Source of the DNA: Epiperipatus broadwayi
Lineage: Eukaryota > Onychophora > Udeonychophora > Euonychophora > Peripatidae
Length of the DNA: 64,000 nt
Assembly (NCBI GenBank): GCA_028023455.1
Contig: JAQFVV010012395.1
Span: 1,054,001 to 1,118,000 of the forward strand
Direction of reading: 5' to 3'
The notes under the pieces are model-generated. The model searched no databases and was not told the origin of the DNA. It saw only the letters and a program-made list of their open reading frames with translations. The position numbers were made by a program, and so were the translations under genes. This document shows, in pieces, positions 10,753 to 22,426 of the stretch (its first letter is position 1; each line of letters starts with the position of its first letter).

Positions 10753-12349
10753 TTGTTGACTTGCTTGTTTCTAATGGTTACTTATAAACCCATTAAGCCT
10801 TGAACATTATTACACTTATTATTTAAGGAATACTTTGGGTGCAATTTGAAAATTACAATTGCAATTTGTAATATTATAAATGACTATTTATTAATCTGCA
10901 TTCAAAAAAAGGGTACTGTTCTATTAGATCATGTCAGCCACTTGATGACATTGTTGCTATGCAAAAACACATAAATATAACATTACTGGGCCCACCCCAT
11001 TATTTGTGAAATAATAATCATACGGGTTAACATAATTCATTTATTTCCTTATAAATTTACTGGAACAATTTTAAGTAAACATATGTTATTGCAAATATTC
11101 TACTATAGTAGAATTCCCTGTATATGCCAGCACTGGCTGGAAAAACCATCATCACTCCTCCCTGCAAATTTTACAAAGTCTATTAGCATTGATTGAGAGA
11201 TAACTAACTACATTGTAGGGGGGGAAAGCTACTGATAATGCTTTAATTATTGAACTGTCTTTCACTTTTTTGGGCCATTTTTGAAAAGTATTTATTTATT
11301 GATTGATTTATTCCAATAGCTATCTTTGAAAGAATATGTGTATGGATATTAATGGCACACCTATTAACAATGATTAATAATTTCCAACTCAATTGTTTTT
11401 TTTTTATTTTTAAGATTAATAAATCTATTCTTTAGACAAATTCTTTTGGTCTCTCGATAGAAGTATGAGAAATTTCAGTCATACATTTTATTCCAAAGGC
11501 TTAACATAATTCATTGATTTCCTTAATCAATTTCTGTAATTTAGACAAGAACAATTTTACGCTACAAAAAATTTAAAAAGCTTTAATTACAAGTGGCCAT
11601 TAATTTCATCTTAGTCCTGCAATATAGGGCAGATGGTATGCTTTTTCATATCTGCAAGAATTAAAACTATTAATTGACTTACCTTATTGCAAAGATACTA
11701 TTAGAGTATTCCCCATGTATGCTGGCTTCTGTGGATGGCAGTTGCCCTGATTTCAAACTGTCCATTTTCAAGTCAACCATTTTGTCATGGACGGGTTCTC
11801 ATGCAAATGTGACTTTTCACATGAGCTGGTCAAAATCTTGCTTGAATATACTCTTTCCGAATTTTTTGAAGGTTCTACATTGAATAGGAAAGCGTGGCGA
11901 GGGGTTGACAATTGTTAGGAGGTAATAATAGGTCAGATGACTTGTAAGCTAATTCCTTTGACATGCATATTTGAAGAGTTGTGGCAGACTAAAGTCCAGA
12001 CACCTTCACCCAATACTGTAGTGAACTTTGAGCATTGGGGATAAAGTGTGTAACACTAAAGCAGGCTGGCCACTAATAAATGGCTTCTTTTCTGTGCTTT
12101 ATAGCATAGAAATAACACCACCGGCATCGGCTGCCACATTTAAACAGCAGCCTCTTTCTGTGCTTTTGCATATAAATAGTGCCATTAAGCAGCTCCACGA
12201 TCTAATAGAACAGTACCAAAAAGTTATATTTACCTGTTTGAGGAAGTTTATTTAAACTTCTTTGTATCAATAATTTCAATCTCTGTGATCAAGTTGCAAT
12301 CTTTAGTGTTTATATAAATATATAGGACCATAAATAAAGGTGGTTATCC
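10753..12349. other. Moderately complex spacer with a diffuse duplication
   Basis: The stretch 11030-11180 resembles 11500-11740 (shared TTAACATAATTCATT and TATTGCAAA words). About 10921-10960 resembles 13604-13645 (GATGACATTGTTGCTATGCA-like). These point to an unclassified repeat family. No gene could be assigned. Confidence 0.45.
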
Positions 12350-12440
12350 CACTTATTGTTAAAAGAAAGTTGCCTTGTCAACAGTTTGAAATTGTTGATT
12401 GTTATTTATATTGGGATTGTCTGTCAACTAATTTCTAATG
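12350..12440 (+). repeat. Dispersed repeat copy, single arm
   Basis: Contains the family words CAACAGTTTGAAATTGTTGA and TATTGGGATTGTCT found in the 10.6-kb fold-back. No coding potential is present. Confidence 0.65.
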
Positions 12441-13669
12441 ATACATATTGTAACAGAATAAAAATAGGTGTGTATAAAACAGAAATCTGAGGTTACAATG
12501 TCCTACAGTTGGATAACTATTTGTAACAGTACATCACATTAGGGCATAATTATGAGATGGGAACCTATCATCATTTACAAATAACATATAAAATTTATAT
12601 AAATATTTAATATAAAATATACAAGAAATGAGCATGAGAGATCTTGAGGGATCACTCTGAAAGATCAGCGCAACTAACTGTCTTAAGTATAAGCATAAAT
12701 AACTATAAGTTCATCAGCATTATAAATAAGTATAACTCATTCATCACCATGAATGATCAACAATAAACTAAATCAACAGTCAATCTTATGACTGGATTTG
12801 AAATGGGTCTACTGCAGATCAGGCTAACTATTTAGCCCTTGCCAACTTGGGGCAGTTATTTAAACATTAATTTGAATCCACAAGCTTAAGTGCTAATCCA
12901 TCAAAATATATAACCATAAAAACAATAATGTTAAACATTAAAACATGCTGATCATCATCAAAGCTCTGGCTATTTAATACCATTGATATACTGGCCAACT
13001 ATAAACTTAATTTCTAATTGACTAAACTAAATGAAATGAGTGCAAGGACTTTAAGGGATATCCCCCTCATTAATTTGGGATTATCATCAACTGAATGCTC
13101 ATAAACACTAATACACACCCCTTTCAGACAATAAACCATTATATATAAATATAGCTCAGAGAACAAGCTCTATAACTGTTACTGTGACCAAGAGATAATG
13201 CAAAACATAATATTGTAAAACTATTTAGAATCAAATTTCCTGGAATAATTTTAACAATGGAATATAAGTTTATTAATAATAATAAAAATTGACATTAAGA
13301 TCAACAGAATATGGCTATACACATTTGAATTAAGCCTTCAGATTTGGATTAACATAAAAACAAAATTTAAGTTATCATATTGATTTACATATATGTTCCA
13401 ATAGGCTTACATAAAACACACCCATATATATATATATCAATGCACAGGTATGTGGTATAGTATAAAATAATCATATCTGAATGGTCATTTAATAATAATA
13501 AATTGATTAAATTTTGCATGTGTTTACATGACCCATTTATGAACACATTTGAATTGTCATATAATAAGTAAAAAATCCGTTCCCTTTTTTTATAAGATAC
13601 TGGTTGATTAGACACTCATGCTGCTTGATGGCATTGTTGTTATGCAAAAACTATAAAAGATGAATGTTC
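12441..13669. other. Spacer, nothing recognised
   Basis: No gene seen. Only the 10.9-kb-like word at 13604-13645 was noted. Confidence 0.45.
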
Positions 13670-14290
13670 CCAGGCAATATTTTTTTTGGATTTTCTTTCT
13701 TATAAAAAAAATCAAACACAGAATTTCTACTTTTTAAATTCTTTTTTTTTTTATTAACTTCAACAAATTTACAAAAATAAAAATCAAACACAGAATTTTT
13801 TGTTTTTGAATGTCTTTTTTTATTAACATCAACAAATTTTCAACTTATTACATTTGTTTTTTTTTTGGTTTCTTTTTTTTTTCTAAATAAAATCAACTAA
13901 TATCAAACTTAGTCTGCATTTTTTATTAACATCAAAAAATTTTCAACTTATTATGGTTGTTTTTTTTTTTTGTTTCTTTTTTTAAAAAAATAAAATCAAA
14001 TCAATAAATGTAAAACTTCGGCAGCTTTTATTTTTATTTTTGCAACTTATTACTCTTTTTTTTTTGTGGTTCCGCTTTTTTGGGGGGAGGGGGGGTGGAA
14101 CAACATCAATAAATTAAAAAATTATTACACTTTTTTTTTTTTTAAAAAAAATAACAGCAACAAATTTAAAACTTATTAGGCTATTTTTTTGGGTTCCACT
14201 TTTTTTTTTAAAAAAATTACATCAAGAAATTTAAACCTTATTATGCTTATTTTTTTGCTATAAAGATCAACAAATTAAAGAACCAGCTGT
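13670..14290. repeat. Degenerate T-rich minisatellite-like array
   Basis: A motif of roughly 70-100 bases (a long T run, then short A run, then ATCAACAAATTT) recurs six or more times with heavy decay. A G-rich interruption sits at about 14080-14097. Short-range homology between units is visible by eye, but unit length is not constant. Confidence 0.55.
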
Positions 14291-14754
14291 TTGCAGCTCC
14301 ACTAATATATAAGATGTATAGCTTAAACAAACGGTATTCTCAACCCGTCAAAACAAGTTAGCTTCTGTTGTCGGTAAATGAGAGAATGGAACAACATCTG
14401 GGTTTTCCTGCATCATGTTGTTGGTCTTGTTGAGTTTATGGAAAATACATTATTTGATGCATTATCTAATTCAAACTATGTTCAAACATATTCTTTGACA
14501 AGGTTTTGCACCTTAAAAGTTGACTACATAAGTATGTAAACCCTATGATAATTATTGGTTTGTCAAATCATGTGATTTCAATAAAAAAATTCCTTTACAA
14601 TTAATGATTTTTATATAATTGAAAGACACACACCCCTCACATGACCCTGTGAATAAATGTGAAGTGTGCAAATTCACAAAAATAATTTAGTGTGATGCGA
14701 CAACGTGGCCTGCAATGTGTAATACAACAGAACTGTTGCCGCAAAAATATGCTT

Positions 14755-14870
14755 GGCCGTGTATAAAAGGTGTTTTTATATGTTTTAGCACATAAATCAT
14801 GCCATAAAATATGATTGGCCACATAAACAGTATTTTTATGTTTTAGCACATAAATCACGCTATCAAGTGG
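14755..14870. repeat. Short tandem duplication (two units of about 65 bp)
   Basis: TATGTTTTAGCACATAAATC occurs at about 14778 and again at about 14837, each followed by a variant of AYGCYAT and preceded by GGCC plus a run reading like TTTTTAT. The units differ at several sites. Confidence 0.6.
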
Positions 14871-17800
14871 TGTGTCTAATCAACCAGAACCTTTTATAAT
14901 ACATAATAGATTTAACTTGTATGTGTTTGCATATGGAAATGTATGTGCACACTGATATTTATATCATGTATTATAATTTGATAAAATAATATTAAAAATA
15001 TATTTTTTACATAATATGTGTATACATAAAAATATAGATGATATGAATTAAAATTATTAATTAGCCTCTCTTTTGTAATCAGTAAAAGTTTTTTTTCCTT
15101 TTTTTTTTAAAAAAAAAAAAAAACCTTTGACAGGCTTAAAAATACTCCAGCAGGTTTCTTCTTTCTTTTCTAATCTAAAAAAGATTTTTTGGAATTTTCT
15201 TTCTTTTTTAAAAAATAAAATCATCTATGAATTAATTCTTCACTCAAACAAAAATTATTTACTTGTTTTACTTTTAAAATATAGATTTTAAATGTCTTTT
15301 TCAAGGAATAGCTTCATTTTCTCTCTGTATAACTCTACTTACTAGTTGTGCTTCATATATATATATCAGAGATGAAGCATCCATGTATTGAACGGAATGA
15401 GTCCTTCCATGGAAAAATTCACTAAAATTTGCAAAAGTTTTAATTAAAATTCAATGTAAAAAATTCACTTTCAATTTTTTTTTACCAACAGTTAAATTGT
15501 TTTTATATACAGAAAGAATGAACTTGACTAATGCATCCAGTAGATTATAAAAAGTTCAAATAATGTTAAGATCTAATTTACATTCAAAACTTTTAAGAAT
15601 GTTAAAAAGATATGGAAGATAAAAATATATAATATATTCTTTGATTTGCAGATAAGAGTTTCAGATTTTTCTAGATGTGTGTAATATATATATATATATA
15701 TATTAGGCACTATTATGCAAAAATTATTGTGGCAAGTGAAATAAAAACATTATATAAAAAGAAGTGTGCTTCCATTCCTAAAAAGGTCACAAAAAGGTAT
15801 AATTCAGGTAACTGTTCCATTCAATCAGGTCCATTTAGTCTAGGATTGGATAGACTTAAGGCAAACCATTTATGCCTGCTATGGAGAACACAGAAAAGTT
15901 GGGTCTTACTTCTATATGAATCCCAAACTTCAGCATAGTGAACTAGTAGCAGCTGCTGAACTTGCCCTCATATATTCATAGTAGATTCTGTATAACTTAA
16001 AAAAAAACTACCCTTTATTTTTTTCCCAATCTTTTTATAGTCAGGACAGGGTGGAGAAAAATACATTAATTAGAAATGTTTTTCCTTACTTTTTAATCTT
16101 TTCCAATTCACTTTAATTCTTTTAAAAGCAACTTTGGAATTTTATCAAAGTATGACCTACAAGCATTACTCAAAAATTATTTCTGAAATAGAGATATTTT
16201 ATAATTGCCAGGATATCTATTGAAACCTAAAAACATGCTTGTTTTAATTTGAAAATCAGAATTCAATAAAAAATATTAATTTTAAATGTTTACTATATAA
16301 TAAAATTTTATTTTAAATTCAAAATTATTTAATCCTTAGTGTTATTCATTTAACTATGTTTATTTCTATTTTTTCTTTCAACTTTATATATATATATGCA
16401 CACACACCCTATTATGTTTTTGTATGTCATACAATAAATATAAAATAAAAAAGGGTAAAGAAATATTTTTACTTCAAATAACATTATAAATGTAATTTAT
16501 TTTACATAGTTAATCATTTTGTTTCATTTTTTATGTAAAGAAGGATATATGACAATGATTAATTCTATAATGAATAAATGATACTGTGTATATTTTTATA
16601 ATAAAAGCAGGTTTTTACAACAAATGCAGAGAAATACTACTGGCATAATCTGAATCCCTCCTGCAATAATTAGTATACCACATTAAAAAAATTAGCTATA
16701 AGTTGGCAAATAGAGTGAAAACATTAATTACTTAGACATTAAAAAAAATAATTTCAAGTGAGAAAGTGAAAAAATATAAAAAAATCTAGTTTCTGAGTAT
16801 AAACAACATCGTTACTCTGGTCAGTGAGCTCAAATGATTCCCTAAGATACCTATATATAAAATTTTGCATAAAAGTAAGCAATTGTAATGAATTCCTATG
16901 AAAAAAAGGTAATTTGTTGCCTAAAATTCAAAAATATAAAAAACGAATTTAAAAAAAAGGTTGAATTGGAAAAAAGTGTTAATTAATGAATAAACATTTT
17001 ACTAAGAATAATATCTTTTAAAAAGTACTAACCTGTAGAAAAACATTTCAGTAACTATTTTTTTTCAATATAAATATAATTTTTTCATTGATAGCCCACT
17101 AATTTGATATTTCATGAATCACAATTTATTAAATTAAAATAATGCATGCAGAAAAAAATTAACAATGACAATATATATATTTTAAGATTTATTTTTGGTG
17201 CACTATATATATCATATTACCAACATTTTTATTTTTGTAATATTTAACCAAAACAATTTTTTTGCATTGCTGTTAATTATTTTATATAAATTCTGTGGAC
17301 ATTAAATAAAAATTAGATTAAAAAATGTAATGTACAGTTAACTGTTGTAGTTTTAATAATGTAAATGATTAATCTTTTTCTGTTTTGTTCTGCCAATAAT
17401 ATATTTTTTGTTTGCAATAAAACCACAGTTATCTTGAATATGTTAAAAACAAATTATAAGATTATTGATTTAAAATTGAGCAAATAAATATTTTATGATT
17501 ACAAATGTTTGATAATATAAAGTTGATTATTAATTGTATAATGCACAAAATCATTTTATATCCTTAAAATAACTTACAATTACAACAATATGTTAAAATT
17601 ATGATATGCATACTTTTGCCACAAGAAAAATAATATTTATAAGAATTTTAATCCATAAAATTGATTGTGTGATTATATTTTAGCTAAAATAAACATTCTT
17701 AAAATATAATAGTAATACACTTTGTTGTTTTATGTGACTAAAATATATTTTTAATTACTTACTGTACTAAATAAAATTGCATTTTTTTAAATTTCTGTAA

Positions 17801-18361
17801 TTGTTAACAATTGAAATTTTTACCTTGAAGATATCATAAATGAAAGCATTAATTGTCTTGGAAGGACACTGAATATAAAATATGTTAATTAGATTTTAAT
17901 TCTATCATTAAAACATAATACTGTATACTGTATAAAGAATAATTTTTGTCCTGGGCTGAACATTTTTAGCATGAATGTCACTATTTCATTTTCAGATAAT
18001 GTAGCTTTAATTAAATCGAAATCCTATAACATCAACAATCTTACAAAATGATTTCCATTTTTTCCGAGTGGAAGTTGTTTTAAAAAGAAATTTTCAAAAT
18101 TGCTATAGCAAATAATCAATTGTAAATCAAACTAATGGGTACAATTGATGAAGATTGCTATGGTGAATTCTTCCATGAAGTTCAAAGTTCACAAATCATG
18201 ACTCCAGTTCATGACTTACAATGTTTGAACTCCTTATGAACTTCTGAACAATAAATTATTCAATTAATATTTTTAATTAGGGAATAATTATTTCCATTTT
18301 TAAATTTATAGGAACAGTGCATAAAAATTAAATAAGTTAACTTTATTTGAATTTATATATC
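14871..18361. other. AT-rich spacer
   Basis: Simple-sequence tracts (TA runs at 15352, 15686, 16383) and an open stretch of up to 87 codons at 15675-15938 with no family resemblance. No splice-flanked exon was identified. Confidence 0.45.
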
Positions 18362-18850
18362 AGACTATTTCCATCATCTAATATGAGTGTTGAATGTCTT
18401 TAGAAAAATGTAATTTTATTTAAATATTGAAAGTACATTCAACTGTTAGTAATAACACACAGGTTAGTATATGCCTGATGTTTCAAGATGTATTATTCTC
18501 CCCTCTTCTTCAGATGTTGCTGTCTTGACCAGTGACAGTATTAGCTTAGGAATAAAACCTGGACCCTTAGATTTTTGAGTATTAAATTTTAAGATAATGC
18601 TCTAACCAACTGAGCCATCCTTAAAATTCAATACTCGAAAAATCTAAAGGTCCAGGTTCGATTCCTGTGCTAATACTATCACTGGTCAGGCCAGCAACAT
18701 TTGAAGAAGAGGAAGAATAATATTTCTAAAAACATTGGGCATATATTAACCTGTGTGTTATTTCTAACAGTTGAATGTATTTGGACTATTTAAATAGTTA
18801 CATTTTTCTAAAGACATTCAATACTCATATTAAGTGATGAAAATAGTCCA
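18362..18850. repeat. Large palindrome built from inverted tRNA-like SINE sequences
   Basis: Arms of about 200 bases pair from the outer ends (AGACTATTTCC...; ...GAAAATAGTCC) inward through TAACACACAGGTTAG and its reverse complement. At the centre the minus strand carries GGCTCAGTTGGTTAGAGC (18599-18616), a clean A box, and a decayed B box (18544-18565). The plus strand carries a better B box, GGTTCGATTCC, at about 18655. Both arms end in a TTGAAGAAGAG-type tail. This looks like two SINEs inserted head to head sharing one A box. Confidence 0.8.
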
Positions 18851-19841
18851 ATATATAAATACTACTAAAATACTATCATCACAAACCTTCGGGAATATTA
18901 ACTTTATATTTTTTAAGTTATATTAATAATAACTTTGCTCTGCATTGTATACTTGGCAATAATTAATCCTAAATGGCACATAATTAACTCTAAGGAATGC
19001 CATAAATATAAGAGCCAATAGCATTCTTCTTTGCAAGCACTAGTCATTTAATCCAACCACATAGCCAACTTCTAGGTCAATTTACACATGCAAATCTATT
19101 ATAACCAATGACTAAGTTAACACACATTTATATGTATGTGGATATGTTAATGTTCATTTTAGTCTTGCTTTGACAAAAATACACCATAACGAAAGCATGG
19201 CTTAGCAAATATTGTTTTATATCAAAATTAATTACCATAATAATTGATAATTATCTATACTCTTGTAAAATTTATTTTATTATATATTATCTATGATATA
19301 TATATATTATAATTTATTATTACATATACCAATGTATACTACTATGAATAGATACTATAATGAACAAGATTATCATATTCATTCTAGCAGACTTCACAAT
19401 ACAGTATATACATTTGTTTAGTACATGCATTTCTTAATAAATAAAAAATGAATGTATATAAATGTTAATATATATATATAGTGAAGAGCAAAATAATAAT
19501 AATAATTGAAGAATTAGTTGCTCAAATGGTCATGCGATGTTTGAGTTCAGGAAATAATGTTGAACTTCAATCCAGGTGCTTTAAGCTCCCAAGATTAACT
19601 AATTTTCTCCTCTGACATTTTTTTTACCTTGGCTTTTTGTAATTCAAAACTCTTATCTAGAGCCGTGGTTCAATAGCACAAGTTGTGATATACTCCACCC
19701 ACATATTTCTTCATTTTAGACAACACCCACATCAAACAAATAAAATTCAAAAATATTTTCACAATAAAATTTAAATGATAAAGCTAAAAAAAAAAGTTCA
19801 TAAGGAGAAAAAAAAATTATATTATTTTAAAATGAACTTAC
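18851..19841 (-). other. Putative intron 3' of the SLCO-like exon
   Basis: AT-rich sequence with GTAAGT donor at its start on minus. Nothing else is recognised. The next exon was not found. Confidence 0.45.
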
Positions 19842-19944
19842 TGTGAGACGTTAACACGGCCAATATCTGTATAAATTGTAAGAAATTGTGCGCCTAAGAG
19901 ATAGCCCACAGCAGGGCCTATAATAGCCATTGTTAAATAAATAC
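19842..19944 (-). CDS. Single internal exon of an OATP/SLCO-like organic anion transporter
   Basis: Read on the minus strand, a 103-bp segment is open throughout and bounded by a T-rich tract ending in ACAG before it and GTAAGT after it, so both splice sites fit consensus. The frame has 2 bases, 33 codons, then 2 bases. It encodes a hydrophobic stretch containing AIIGPAVGYLLGAQFL followed by TIYTDIG. Organic anion transporting polypeptides (12-helix plasma-membrane carriers for bile salts, steroid conjugates and similar anions) have a very similar G-P-A-x-G-Y-L-L-G-G-Q-x-L segment around the middle of the N-terminal half, followed by an I-Y-x-D motif. Family assignment rests on this motif alone. 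The flanking exons, including the usual Trp-rich segment that follows, were not found, so the adjoining introns probably extend beyond the window or are very long. A lone exon in a duplicated, dead copy remains possible. Confidence 0.78.
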
Positions 19945-20878
19945 CTGTAAAAAAAAATAAACATTAAATCATATTGCAATATTTACAACAACAACAAAAA
20001 AAACTTAAGTAAACAATTTATTATACAACTAAGTAAACCCACAATAATCTAGTACGTTCTAGATGAATATACTATAACCTCAAGTAAATGTTAATTGATA
20101 CGAAAAATGATTTGAATACTTTAAATAATAAACTGTTATGTGTATAAACACAATAGATAAGAATAAAACATATTAAATAGCATATTGCAAACAAAGTCTT
20201 TTTACAATAGCACTCAAAATGAAACAGTAGAGAAAAGTAGTATTCTCCCAATTGGAGGCTGCCTTTGAATGGGTTTAAATAATTAAACACCCATTTACCA
20301 ATCAATATGGGATAGTTAGCTGGTTTATAGGCCAGCTTTCTGAAAATAAAATTCCTAAGCCTGTTTAATAACAAATTTTAATTGATTAAAATTCAAATTA
20401 GAGTTATGGGTATGAGAGGCAGATATACTAAAATTACCTCAAAAAATCCCTATTATATTACAATACTTCAATATATATATATACTTATTTTTTTACTAGT
20501 AACTTCTAAAACAATATGAACTCTTTAATAGTAATAATTGCTATTATTATTACTACTACTATAATTAATAGTATTACTATAATATTCAACTAACTAATAC
20601 AAATCTTTCAATTCTCAATTACCGCACTTCTTTATCAGTTCATAATATTTCCAAATAATTAATTTATCTATTTCTTCTTTCCAACTTCGTTTTGGACTTA
20701 CTTCCTCTCTTTTCCAGATATAACATTTTAAATATTTGTTTTGGTAATCATTTATGACATATTTTCTGTACATTTCCATGTCATTCAAATTGTCTTATTC
20801 TAATTTTATATACTATATTGTACTCAATATTCATTATTTCTCAAATTCTCTTATTACTTTTTTGCATATTTTCCATCT
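19945..20878 (-). other. Putative intron 5' of the SLCO-like exon
   Basis: Minus-strand end is a T-rich tract with ACAG acceptor. The rest is AT-rich with a short TA run at 20471-20482 and no recognised feature. Confidence 0.45.
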
Positions 20879-22426
20879 TGTAACAAAACATTTCATTACG
20901 CTGTTAAATTTCAAGAGATTTCAACATATGGTGGCCGTTCGAGGGTGCCACCAAGCATTTCTGCCTAGACCGTATTATAAAATTTCTATAATAATGGTTA
21001 ATTTATTTACGAACGGCAATCACCAAATGCAAATCTTAAAATAATCTCTTTTTAACAAACTACATAATCACAAAATGAAATATAAGAATTAATTATAATA
21101 AATAAAAAGAAATAGATCAACATTTCACTGTTGTTGAAATATTTATTATACCTTTATTCTATTTGTTGTTTATTCCCTTCCCTCACGCTTGTCGAATCAA
21201 ACCCTCCCGATCTTTTTTTTTTTCTAATCAAGAATTAACATATTTCATTCTCGAATGACCATGTGCCGTCACTCTACCAATTATACAATATTTTCATCAA
21301 AAAGCATGGTATATAACTATGAGTGAACTCAAGAGCGACTTACTATAAGAGTGGGTTTGTTAAAAACAACTCCACTCAAACCTCCTCTTTCTAATGTTAA
21401 ATCTTATCCTCTTAAATTTTACTTGCCCTTAGATCAAGTATACAATTTTCTTATTCATATCTATACATTATAAGAACAACAATCACAGAAAACAAAGGTA
21501 AGTTTACTTAATAAAATATAACACAAAAATATAATGTGGATTAATTTGGATTAGCAAATACTTATACTTAAAGACTACATATCCCCCCTTTCTATTGCTG
21601 AAACTTTGAGATATTTGAAGTGAAGGTTTTTTTTTTCTTTTTTCCTTCTTTTAATTCTATTACGCAAATGTCTCTTGCAATTACAACAACAAAAAAAGTT
21701 TATTTACCCTGATCGATCAATGTAGATCCTCTGTGGGTGGAATATTTCACCCTATATTCGACGTGGTTTGTCCGTGATCTTCCAGTCCGTTCCCCTCGGC
21801 TAGCTCTCTATGTCCAGCATTTACAAAGCAGTTCCAGGTGGTAATAGGAAGAGGTTCCCAAAGGAGAAAGTTCTGTTAGATCTAGCCGCTCAACATTTTC
21901 TCTTTGCCTTTCTTCTTATTTTTTTTTTCAATGTAATTTTACGATATTTTTATATTGAAGAGTCCGAGCCGAATTGGAACTTATAGATTAGGCATTGACT
22001 TCGGCAGAAAAATCTCATTAATCTTAAACAAAAGAAAAGTCTGTAATTTTTAGTTGTTTTTTTTTTTTAAGTCTCAGTTCACACTTTTAATATTCTCTTC
22101 TTTTATTTCATATTTTATTTTAAAATCCCAAAGAAAAGAAACATTCCACTTGATCAGCGTAATAAATAGCATAAAAATACCTTCACTGTCAAAGCCCCAA
22201 CAATAGAATTAATTGCTTTCTTTTCCCTTCTATCTTTAAGAATTTTTTGAAAAAACTAAACAAAAGACAAACTTTTATCAAAAAAAAAAACATGCAAGAT
22301 CTTGATCTAATTTATTTTAACTTCTTAAAACTCCATTTTAAAATTAAGTGTTAATTTATTTAAAAATTATGTATTATAAAACGATATTTATATTTTAACA
22401 AAATATATGTGCATATATATATATAT
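20879..22426 (-). repeat. 3' LTR of the Gypsy element, main part
   Basis: Homologous to about 1.52 kb of the intact LTR at 27532-29051. Its outer end is TGTAAC on plus. The homology stops abruptly at an AT-repeat at 22421-22426 and resumes at 24979. Confidence 0.9.

Noticed and set aside
11674-11883. Minus-strand segment with an excellent AAG/GTAAGT donor and about 40 open codons upstream, looking like an exon
   Set aside because: An in-frame stop lies a short way upstream without an acceptor, and part of the region (11500-11740) resembles 11030-11180, so a repeat is more likely than an exon.
15675-15938. 87-codon open stretch on plus
   Set aside because: Begins in a TA microsatellite, has no recognised motif, and an overlapping frame looks equally protein-like.
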